From NCBI GenBank assembly GCA_027577415.1, contig JANBQS010000235.1, positions 1 to 25,188 of the forward strand: a stretch of 25,188 nt of DNA. Reading direction: 5' to 3'. The notes under the pieces are model-generated. The model searched no databases. It had not been told where the DNA came from and saw nothing but the letters and a program-made list of their open reading frames with translations. Source of the stretch: Coemansia sp. RSA 922 (lineage: Eukaryota; Kickxellomycota; Kickxellomycetes; Kickxellales; Kickxellaceae). The position numbers and the translations under genes were made by a program. Positions within the stretch are counted from its first letter, which is position 1, and each line of letters opens with the position of its first letter. Below, one piece after another: positions 7,516 to 16,200 of this stretch.

Positions 7516-10293
7516 TCAATCGCGATAGCCTCCGCGGCTTACGCGCCGTTGGCCATTCCCGCCCGACCTGGGTGGGCGGCCGCTGCTGCCATTAGGACTG
7601 CGGTTGTATGGCAGCTGGCGGTATCCAGAGCCTCTGCGAGGCGACTTCCGAGTGCTCCCAAAGCCGCGTCTATCGCCATGGTTATCGTCATACCCCGAAT
7701 ATCCCCTGCTTCGGCTACGAGATAGGCGTTCACGCCCAACTGGTCGGCCCTGACGGCTCTGTGGGCCGCCAAGCGATCCGCCATGCGGCGCTTGACGCGG
7801 CATATAAGCCAGAGGGCGGTAGCCAGACTGCACTTGCTGCTGCCCAAGGCCCCTGGTCTGCATAATAGCGTCAAACAGGGCTTCAGTGTCAAGTGGGTGA
7901 GAGTCAAAGCTCTGTGGATCGACGTTCGCTACTGAGGCTGCCACGTAGCTCAGCACGTCGCCTTGCTCCAGCAGCTGCGAATGCGGCGGCACAGTAGGCG
8001 ACATGGTGGTATGGCGCGCCTCAGTGGCACTAAGATTGCCACCGCCGCTGTTATATGACGCAGACATGGGCTCAGGCTGGACATAGTCCTCGACAACGGG
8101 TTCGTACTCTTCGAGGGCCGACGTATTGAGCTTGACAAACCGCTTAGGAGTTACAGGCGCGAGCAGCTGATCCTTGCGCAAGTGGCGACCAGTGACAGAT
8201 CCAATTCCAATGGCAGCGAGCTCGTTACTCGAATCGACATCAGCGGGTCCAGCATTGTCATGACCCGCATCACCATATCGACGATGGCCACTGACGGCAG
8301 ACACATTGCCTCGGTGCTCCTTGCGATAGGGGAATCCGAAATCGTGCACAGCCACGGTATCGACGTCCAAGTAGCTGTAGCGAGCGGCAAGCCTAGTCAG
8401 CACAGACTCGTGTTCAAACTTTTCAATGTAGCGTTTGTCCAGTTTGGCAATAGAGCCCATGTCGCCATAGTTGTACTCAAACTCGGCAAACGTGGACCAA
8501 ATGTCGCCCGAGTCGCCAGTACTCGTACCCTGGAACCGCTCAAACAGGGCCCGTGCGTTTGTGTCATCGCCCGAGTTGATCAGATAACTCATGTACTCGA
8601 CAATGTACGCCGGCTGGTCAGAGAAAATCTTGGAGTAAAGCTCAAAGAGCTTGGCAGCGACACCTGGTTTCTTGGCGACGTGGTACTCCATCCGCGCCAC
8701 AGAGACAAAGAGGTGGTAGGTCAGGTAGCCAGGTGGGTCGCTGCGCGGCCGGCGCAAGAGCTGGCGCACCGCGTCAATGCCCTCTGACCGCTGAGTGTAG
8801 CGCAGGTACATGATCCAGGACAGCGTGTAGAGCTCGCGAATACCGCTGAGGTCTTGCTCCATCCGGGCCTTTATACTGGCCATGCGCGCATTAGTCCTCC
8901 GCTTGGCCTTTTCCATAGCAGCAGCTGCGCCATTGCGCTCCGGTCCAGACGTATCGCTAGCATTGTCCTCCACACCAGAGTCGTCACCCATGCCATCCGA
9001 CTCGTCGCTCTCGCTGTCAGAGTCCACCAAGGGAGTCTCAGCCGGCGCTTCAGTATCCTGCATATCTTGCTGGTCCTCACCCGCTGCCTTTTTGACGCCG
9101 ATCTGCGCCAAGCTCTTTTCTAGCTTGTCCAGCTTCCGCGTGTACCGCGCCGTGGTCGAGTCAATGTCTGCGCGAGTCAACTTTATGACATTCTCATAAA
9201 CCTGCTTACAGACGTTTGGCTGCTTGTGCTTCTCGGCCATTTCAGCATAGGCAAACTGCACAGCCAAGCTGGACGGGAGGACTTTGCTGGCGCTATGCAT
9301 CTTTGCTAGCGCATCGCTGTGCTGATCCTGCGACGACAAATACTCGGCAAAGTCGATCCAGATCTCGGGATAGAATCGCAAGGCCATACATGCCTGGCTG
9401 TAGGCATACACAACACGTCTGCGAAGCGCGCCCGCATCATTAATATTCAGCGGATTCTCCATCTCCCACTTTAGGTACCTTTTCCAAGCCTCCAAGTAGT
9501 CAATCTCACGCGAAGACCACTCGGGCGGTACAGGTATCGCGTGCAAAGGCTGGTGGCGCCTAATGGTATCCCAGTGCTTGTTCATAACGCGCAAGGCCGT
9601 GCGTGCGGTCATATACGATGGCGAAGTCCTGGACAGCATTTGCTTTGCCGTGGCACGGTCAAGCCGGTTCTCAAACACGTCGTAGTTCTTCCATATCTCT
9701 TCGACCTTGAGATGGGGAATGGCCACTGCAGCCTGAAAAGTCTCACGTAACAGCTCAGTTTTTTGCTGCTCCTCATATGGCGCATTTGCCTGCCCTGAGC
9801 TCAAAAATCCAATGTAGTCGGCCCAAATACGCCCCGCCTCCCGGTCACATCCAACATTGTCCAGCACAAGCTTATAGCACTGCTTAACTGTCGCACGCCG
9901 CTCAGGCTGTGATACTACGCCCTGCCCGTCCACATTGGCCTTCAAAACATAGTTCAGATAACACTGCCACAGCTCGATCGATGGAACACTAAACAGGTTG
10001 CTATTAAACACCGCCTCGGCACTCTGTAGGTTACCGCGTCTCAGCTCTAATTCAGCAAGACTAGCTAATAGTTGCCCAGAGCTCGGGTACTGCTTCAGGG
10101 CGTCGGTGTACGTTTCATGCAACAACGCGTCATCCCCAGCCAGCTTGGCATAATTCACAAGGCCAAGCCACGCCTCCACGTCGTGAGATGAGCGGGCTAG
10201 GCGTTGCTTGAACATGGCGACTTCAGGAATTCCACTATAGTGGCGGACATTGCGCTGTACGCTAGACTCTGTATTTGGAGAAGGCTCCGACAT
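7516..10293 (-). CDS. RNA14: mRNA 3'-end processing factor Rna14/CstF-77
   Basis: HAT-repeat scaffold of cleavage factor IA/CstF. It dimerises and holds Rna15/CstF-64 and Pcf11 for pre-mRNA cleavage and polyadenylation. Single exon, 925 residues. The N-terminus (residues 20-390) shows HAT units with paired aromatic residues (WLGLVNYAK, WADYIGFL, WKRYLKWEMENP, PEIWIDFAEYL). An acidic D/E/S-rich insert (about 395-455) separates this from the second HAT block (about 470-660: LYTLSWIMYLRYTQR, IWSTFAEFEYNYGD). The later region around HSQLLEQGDVLSYVAASV looks like the C-terminal 'monkeytail' that contacts Rna15 (inference). The last 90 or so residues form an R/S/G-rich tail (SRSRSRGYSG, RRGSGYRQL, RVSRGGYRD) not expected in yeast or human orthologues (about 680-735 residues), which accounts for much of the extra length. 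The start ATG 10293 follows a T/A-rich leader. An N-terminal extension by an upstream exon is possible (see findings). Confidence 0.92.
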   Translation of the reverse strand: MSEPSPNTESSVQRNVRHYSGIPEVAMFKQRLARSSHDVEAWLGLVNYAKLAGDDALLHETYTDALKQYPSSGQLLASLAELELRRGNLQSAEAVFNSNLFSVPSIELWQCYLNYVLKANVDGQGVVSQPERRATVKQCYKLVLDNVGCDREAGRIWADYIGFLSSGQANAPYEEQQKTELLRETFQAAVAIPHLKVEEIWKNYDVFENRLDRATAKQMLSRTSPSYMTARTALRVMNKHWDTIRRHQPLHAIPVPPEWSSREIDYLEAWKRYLKWEMENPLNINDAGALRRRVVYAYSQACMALRFYPEIWIDFAEYLSSQDQHSDALAKMHSASKVLPSSLAVQFAYAEMAEKHKQPNVCKQVYENVIKLTRADIDSTTARYTRKLDKLEKSLAQIGVKKAAGEDQQDMQDTEAPAETPLVDSDSESDESDGMGDDSGVEDNASDTSGPERNGAAAAMEKAKRRTNARMASIKARMEQDLSGIRELYTLSWIMYLRYTQRSEGIDAVRQLLRRPRSDPPGYLTYHLFVSVARMEYHVAKKPGVAAKLFELYSKIFSDQPAYIVEYMSYLINSGDDTNARALFERFQGTSTGDSGDIWSTFAEFEYNYGDMGSIAKLDKRYIEKFEHESVLTRLAARYSYLDVDTVAVHDFGFPYRKEHRGNVSAVSGHRRYGDAGHDNAGPADVDSSNELAAIGIGSVTGRHLRKDQLLAPVTPKRFVKLNTSALEEYEPVVEDYVQPEPMSASYNSGGGNLSATEARHTTMSPTVPPHSQLLEQGDVLSYVAASVANVDPQSFDSHPLDTEALFDAIMQTRGLGQQQVQSGYRPLAYMPRQAPHGGSLGGPQSRQGRPVGRERLSRSRSRGYSGYDDNHGDRRGFGSTRKSPRRGSGYRQLPYNRSPNGSSGRPPRSGGNGQRRVSRGGYRD

Positions 10294-11013
10294 TTTAGAG
10301 CAACAAAAAATGTCAACAAATTCAAAGTTGTACTTGATTGAAAAACAAATAGAAAATAAATAAATAAATAAATAGACCCCAAAGAAGAAAACAAAAAATT
10401 TTACTTGCTCACGAAATGCATCATTTGTACCTGATCAATGGTCACGTGTGAGTACGAGTCCTCTTTGATCTTGGTCAAAATAAGGGTGTCACCAAAAGGT
10501 GTCATGAACTTTGAGCATAGTCAATATATAATCCCTCCCTCCACGTTGAATCACCCCCTCCGACGTGGGAAGCCAGAAGCGGGTACTAATAAATGAGGGG
10601 AGATATGTGTGACCGTGTGAAGTGAGGGGAAAAAAGACACTCACAGCCATATATGCCCCGATATCCACAGTGCTATGGTACGCGAGATAAAGGCTGTGGC
10701 ATTCATCAAGGGTGGGAGTTAATTGACTCGAAAGCACCCTTGAAATTAATTTCAATTGCAAACACTAAGAATTGTGTTCAATATCGTGGGACCACCATAT
10801 ATGCTAAGAGGAGCGTAGGAACATTAGCCAGATAGACATTGTTTGCTTGCACCTTCAAGCAAGCGCCAATGTCGCCCTTTCTCGACACCACCACTATTGC
10901 CAATGCTAAATCATTGAAGATATCTCCATATTATTAATATTATACATTTTTTGTTATACCAGGTGCAGTCGTAAATAGACTCTAGCAATAAGCCAAATAA
11001 AAAATACTGTACC
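10294..11013. promoter_or_regulatory. Divergent intergenic region RNA14/DPP5
   Basis: 720 bp between two divergent starts, the largest gap in the window. Apart from the candidate exons at 10401-10740, it contains a perfect 7-bp inverted repeat TTGCTTG/CAAGCAA with a 6-base loop (10843-10862), a 22-codon + strand ORF (10869-10937) in the DPP5 leader, and an A/T-rich stretch (10921-11010) next to the DPP5 start that could hold its core promoter. Confidence 0.4.
10401..10740 (-). CDS. Candidate two-exon 3' part of an unrecognised small gene
   Basis: In the gap upstream of RNA14, the - strand holds two coding-like exons. The upstream one (about 10738-10645) reads SSQLTPTLDECHSLYLAYHS, then TVDIGAYMA, then donor gtgagt at 10644. 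The downstream one (10508-10401) follows a caaag acceptor and reads MTPFGDTLILTKIKEDSYSH, then VTIDQVQMMHFVSK and TAA. The intron would be 136 nt, close to the VPS1 intron, and both junctions are phase 0. Codon choice (aag, gac, acc, atc, gag, cac, gtg) is like that of the real genes here. I find no convincing first exon with an ATG upstream; acceptors at 10739 (ttcaag) or 10763 (cttag) are possible. It may be 5'-truncated, a relic, or have a short first exon I cannot place. Family not recognised. It may not be expressed. Confidence 0.4.
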
Positions 11014-13116
11014 ATGCGCGGCTTGTTCCTTGCGCTCCAGCTAGTCTGCTTAGCGCTCTGGACGCTTTGCTGCTATGCAGTTGACGGCAACATGGCTCTG
11101 GCCAGCCGGCCACTGAGCATAAGTCTATTCCACTCGCTCAACCGCGTCGGCGCCCCGGTGGTATCGCCCAACCAAAAGCTAGCCTTGTTTGTGACATCTT
11201 ACTACAGCCAAGACAGCAACAAATCAGCCGCCTACTTGAGCTGCATAGACATTGCCACTGGCGGCATAGTCCAACTAACCGAAAACCGGCCCGGCACATC
11301 GCTGTCGAATCCGATCTGGTTTGACGACAAGACATTCGGCTTCCTTCGACATGGCGAGCTCTACAAGCAAGATCTGCGACCCGGATCAGCCGCTACCGTT
11401 GTATTCAACCCGCCTATTACTATTACCAACCTAATGTATAGGGCCAACTCGGGGCTAATATCGTTTATGGCCTCAGTTTACCCAAACTCTACACTAGAAG
11501 AGAGCGCCGCCCTTAAACGGGCGGAGGGCACAAAGTCGGACTCGGCACAGGTGTACGATAATCTGTGGGCCAGACATTGGAACGAGTGGATGACCCTAGA
11601 AAAACCCAATATCTTTGTAGCCCCGCTCAACGTATCAGAGACCGCGTGGCAGGTTGGTCCCGAGGTTAACTTGAACGCTGCGCTCCCACGCTGTCCAGAC
11701 GTTTTGACCAGATGGCATATTGACGACTACACGATTTCGCCGTCAGGCGGCAGCGTGGCATTCTTAGCACGCCCGCCGACGCAAAACATGACATGGTCGA
11801 CCAACGTAAATGTTTACTTGACATCGACTACTGGCGCATCCAAGCCCCACTTGATCACCCAGCACACCCACGGCCAAGCCAGCGGACCAGTATTCTCGTC
11901 AGATGGGCTGCGCCTCGCGTGGCTGCAAATGGAGACACCGGGATACGAGTCTGACGCCAACAGGATTTACATACACACGATAGCCACGCGTGAGACCATA
12001 TCGATTGCCCACGACTGGGATCTCTCGCCGCACTCCCTTGTATGGTCAAAGGACGACAAGACACTATACACCATTACCGGAAGCAAGGGACGCAACCTCG
12101 TCATCTCAGTGGATGTCGAGACTGGGCGGCGCAAGGAACTCACATCCAGTGGATCAGCAGGGTCAGTGCGGCCAGTTGAAAACCAAACTGCCCTGGTTAT
12201 TTGCAGCAACCAAGACCAGCCTGGCGACATTCACCTTCTCGATCTCACTAGCGGCAAGACCAAGCGGCTGACTGAATCCAACAAGGAGAAGCTCAACGAC
12301 GTGTATCTCAGCTCCGCGGAAGACTTTTGGTTCAACGGCGCAAAGGGCGATAAAGTTCACGGCTGGTTGTTGCGCCCGTATGGCTTTGACCGTCGCAAAA
12401 AGTACCCCATCGCGCTGCTGATACATGGCGGCCCGCAGCAAGCCAGCGTCCAGGGATTCATGCACTCACAGTGGAATCCAAACATGTACGCCAGCGCTGG
12501 TTTCGTCACCGTAGTCATAAACTTCCACGGGTCGTCGACATACGGCCAGAATTTCACCAATTCGATCCGACACAGATGGGGCGACTATCCGTACGTAGAC
12601 ATTATGCGCGGAATCGACTATGTCACCAGCCACTATAGTTTTGCCGACAAAGGCCGTATGGCCGCCCTAGGCGGGTCATTCGGTGGATACATGGTCAACT
12701 GGCTCAACGGACATACTGACGAATTCAAGTGTTTTGTCGCCCATGATGGCAAGTTCAATACGATCTCGGGGTACTACGGCACTGACGAGCTGTGGTTCCC
12801 CGAATGGGATCTCGGCACGCCCTGGCAAGGAGCGGGGAGAGCCATCCTCGAAGTAAATAACCCAGAGCGATTTGCCTCGAGCTTCAAGACGCCCACGCTG
12901 TTTATTCATGGTGAAAAGGACTTTAGGATCCCCATCACCGAGTCGCTGGGCGCCTGGACGATGCTCCGTCGACGCAACATCCCCGCGCGTCTGGTGTATT
13001 TCCCTGACGAGGACCACTGGATCAACAAGATGGGCAACTCAATCCGGTGGTACACCGAGGTCCTCGACTGGATCACGGCATGGACCAACACAACAGCGCC
13101 ATATCATATTCGCTAA
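11014..13116 (+). CDS. DPP5: Secreted dipeptidyl-peptidase V-like S9 serine peptidase
   Basis: Prolyl-oligopeptidase family (S9C) enzyme that removes N-terminal dipeptides, normally secreted by fungi for extracellular peptide digestion. Single exon, 700 residues, close to the usual 700-720. A signal peptide is clear: MRGLF followed by a hydrophobic core rich in L/A/C up to about residue 22 (CCYAVDG), with cleavage likely at 22-25. Residues 40-440 fit a beta-propeller with repeated 'SPNQKLALF', 'SPSGGSVAFLA' and 'SSDGLRLAW' blades. The alpha/beta hydrolase domain (about 450-700) has the oxyanion motif HGGPQQ, nucleophile Ser555 in GGSFGGY, Asp636 in HGEKDFRIP and His668 in DEDHWI. Several N-glycosylation sequons (NKS, NST, NVS, NMT, NFT, NTT) agree with secretion. 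All catalytic residues are intact. Confidence 0.93.
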   Translation: MRGLFLALQLVCLALWTLCCYAVDGNMALASRPLSISLFHSLNRVGAPVVSPNQKLALFVTSYYSQDSNKSAAYLSCIDIATGGIVQLTENRPGTSLSNPIWFDDKTFGFLRHGELYKQDLRPGSAATVVFNPPITITNLMYRANSGLISFMASVYPNSTLEESAALKRAEGTKSDSAQVYDNLWARHWNEWMTLEKPNIFVAPLNVSETAWQVGPEVNLNAALPRCPDVLTRWHIDDYTISPSGGSVAFLARPPTQNMTWSTNVNVYLTSTTGASKPHLITQHTHGQASGPVFSSDGLRLAWLQMETPGYESDANRIYIHTIATRETISIAHDWDLSPHSLVWSKDDKTLYTITGSKGRNLVISVDVETGRRKELTSSGSAGSVRPVENQTALVICSNQDQPGDIHLLDLTSGKTKRLTESNKEKLNDVYLSSAEDFWFNGAKGDKVHGWLLRPYGFDRRKKYPIALLIHGGPQQASVQGFMHSQWNPNMYASAGFVTVVINFHGSSTYGQNFTNSIRHRWGDYPYVDIMRGIDYVTSHYSFADKGRMAALGGSFGGYMVNWLNGHTDEFKCFVAHDGKFNTISGYYGTDELWFPEWDLGTPWQGAGRAILEVNNPERFASSFKTPTLFIHGEKDFRIPITESLGAWTMLRRRNIPARLVYFPDEDHWINKMGNSIRWYTEVLDWITAWTNTTAPYHIR

Positions 13117-13201
13117 ATGTAAATGTTTCTCCTCTCATAGCTGCTGACGAGTTAAAAAAAAGTATTTTTTTTGTTTAAAAATGAAAAAAGAATGATGTTT
13201 A
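13117..13201. terminator. Short convergent 3' region shared by DPP5 and SEC24
   Basis: Only 85 bp separates two convergent stop codons. It holds a near-symmetrical A8-GTA-T8 element (13154-13172), followed by more A-runs, so each strand presents both an A-run and a T-run just past its stop. It is probably the 3'-end processing region for both transcripts, which may overlap. Confidence 0.45.
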
Positions 13202-16200
13202 TTAAAAGTTGCCGCGGTTAACCTTGTCGCGGATCTGGTTCAAGAATTGCTGGTAGCTCGGTGCACTGTTATCCATATCCTCGGTAAGCCGTTGTGACAT
13301 CCACATGCGCAACACAGGCTCGCCATCCTCTTTGCACACATAGGTAACAGGCTTCCACAGGTTGTGGCAGAGGTCGTTCAGACGGCGCAGAATGTTATTG
13401 ACCTGGAAGTTCAGCTCAAAGCCAGCCACAGGTCCATCATCACTGGCTCCGTTGCTCAGGTCAGGGAAGGTAATGACTCCGCTGGGAATAGTGCGCACAT
13501 CCTGCACATTGAGCAGCGCCTGGCACAGCGCTGGGCTGACATCGCGGCCAAACCACAAGAAAGTATCGCTGCCGTCGTGCAGCAGATACGCGCCAAAGGG
13601 CAAGAGCGCCTCGGCAGACAATCCCAGCCGAGGAGGCAGCACAGTGATTCCAGTTTGCTCATCGGGGTATCCAGCCTGAGGAGGCAAGTCGTGCAGCGAG
13701 TATAAGCGAGCCACAGTGTAAGGCTGCACGCCTTGCTCAGCAGGCAGCGTCAAGATAGAGTTTATCGCCGACATGCGCAAGGCAGTCGGGACGTTATTGC
13801 CACCTCGCAGCGACGTATGCTTGAGACTGGACAGAGTCAAGAAGGGCAAAAGCTGCAGCGAGCGCGGAATCTGCAGCTGCGTGGTAGCGCCAGACGACGA
13901 CTGCGTACACTCGGTCTTGAATGCGCCAATGATCTCCAACGCCTTGTGCTGCAGGGCCTCGCGCGCATCTTCAAGCTTGGCGACTAGTGCGCGGTCCACA
14001 GCCTTCCTCGACAGCAGAGAGGCAATGGCAACCTGATCGGCGTGGTGGAAGACAGTGTGGATATTGTCCGTCGTCGGCAGTGCCAGAGTAGCTACGCGGA
14101 TGCGGCGCTCACCATAGGCGGTCGTGTGCAGAAGGGCGGTCTGGAAATACACAACTGGAGACGTAAGCGTGTCTTCGATCTCAATGTCCACCGCATAGCT
14201 GTGGTTGGGCAGTCCGTTGGGCAGAGCAAGCAGATCTAGCGAGCGCAAGAAAAAGTTGCCATAGTACGACGCCATACGCAGACCCTTAGAGGCGCGCACT
14301 CGCAAAACCGACTCTAGCGCCACGCGGGCTGAAAGGTGGTTGGAGAACTCTTGCGAGAAGCGGTCGACTTCGGGCTTGCGCGTAGCCATGAACGACGGGT
14401 AGTAGAACACTGAGCCGCCCGTATAGCGCGCCAGGCAAGAGACCGTTGGGATATCCATGGGCTGCTGGCCAATAAACACCGTATCGAACGCAATCTGAGT
14501 ACGCGAGCAATCGGCAGCCACTGTCTTGTACCAAGTATTTTGGGGGCGGAGCAGGTCGGATTCGCGAGAAGTACCAAGGTCCTTGCCCTCTGTACGTGGC
14601 TCGACCTTGCCCTCGCCGACAGTAGGCGGCGATGCCTGCATGACGATGACCTTGCCGCCAAGGGTTCCCAGCATCTTCTGCGCTGCCTGAATGGCAGGGC
14701 ACAGTGCGTTTCCAACAGAGTGGTTGGTCTTGAACATGCTCTCAAGGCGAGACAACAGACACTCAATGCCCTGGCGGCACTCGTACAAGTTGAGCAGCAG
14801 ATCAGTAGGTGACGGCAAAAAGATGTCATCCAAGTCGCTTACCACCAGCTGCTGTGGCTCGGTGGCGTTGGGACGCACTTGGAAATAGTGTAGCGAGCTG
14901 TCCACGGCGATAAAGGCTACCTTGGTGCGATTGTCAACGTTGGGAATGCGGTCTAGCGCAGAGAGGATGGTCTGTCCAATAACTCCAGGCGCGCCGAGCT
15001 GCACTGAGGCATACGAAACGTCAATGATAAACACGTAGACGGGAGGCATTGGCGGGCGGACCATGTACTCGAGGGGTGCAACAAACTCGACAACCGAGTA
15101 GTTGAGATCGGGACGCACCCAGCGGTTCCTGTTAGTCTGTGTAGCCGAATCGTAGTCAAAGATCAACGGCACATCGTTGCTCAGCCCGCACAGGTTACAC
15201 TTCCACCTGCGCCCGCCCTCGACAAACTGCACAAACGGGTTGACGTAGGTGCGGCAACGGCGGCAGCGCACAATCTCCGACACCACAGGAATAGGCTCCT
15301 CGCCTTGCTCCTGAGTCTTGAACGGCGTTATCACCAGTCCGAACGGCAGCTTGGTTTTCTTCAAAAGCTTGTCCGTCCTAGGGATGGCGTTCAGCGTCGA
15401 GCGCTTGTGGTTCGCCGGGCAGATGATAAACTGCGAAGGAACACAGGCCGCGTTGGGAGGCAGTTTGATCGCTGGTGGTGCCTCGTCAAGCGCAGATAGC
15501 TGAGGCTTGCCACCAAGCAGGGCCGTTTGGTACTCTGTAGTGCTGGCGCCAACGCCCAACTGAGAGAACTGTTGTGAAAGATCGGCCATCTGCGGTGCCA
15601 TGGGGACTGGCGCCTGTGTGGCCAGTGGAGGCGGATAGCCCTGAGGCTGCTGCATTCCTTGAGCGCCGGGGTAGCCCTGTGGCGACATGCCCTGAGCTGC
15701 AGACGGCGAGATAATTGGTGGCTGGGCAGCACCTGGGACGAAAAAGGCTCCCTGACCAGCGCTTGGATCAACGGCAGGCTGACCCGACCCAGGAAGGGGC
15801 GGTAGACCGCTGTGGCCATGCTGTGGCACCTGCTGCTGCTGCTGCTGCTGACTGAACGCCTCCATAGACTGCTCGGGGTACATACGACGCCGAGAGGATC
15901 CTGCGGGCATCATAGAGCCGCCCTGCGACACGGGTGGTGGAGGCGATCTTACTGGCGACACAGCCGCACCAGCTGGCACAGCTCCTGGGTACGGTCCAGG
16001 CTGACCGTATCCCTGAGGAGGTAGGCCGTGTGCTGGAGGATACTGAGGTTGCTGCTGATACTGTTGCAGAGGCGGCTGCTGATACTGAGGTGGCGGCTGT
16101 TGATACGACTGTGGTTGCTGCTGTTGCTGCTGCTGCGGCGGGTACGGAGGTTGTTGTTGATAAGCCTGTTGCTGCTGTGGTGGCTGTTGTTGATAGGCCT

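Noticed and set aside
10653..10835. 60-codon + strand ORF upstream of DPP5
   Set aside because: It is antisense to the better-supported - strand candidate exon, and its translation has no protein-like pattern; DPP5 has a complete signal peptide at its own start.
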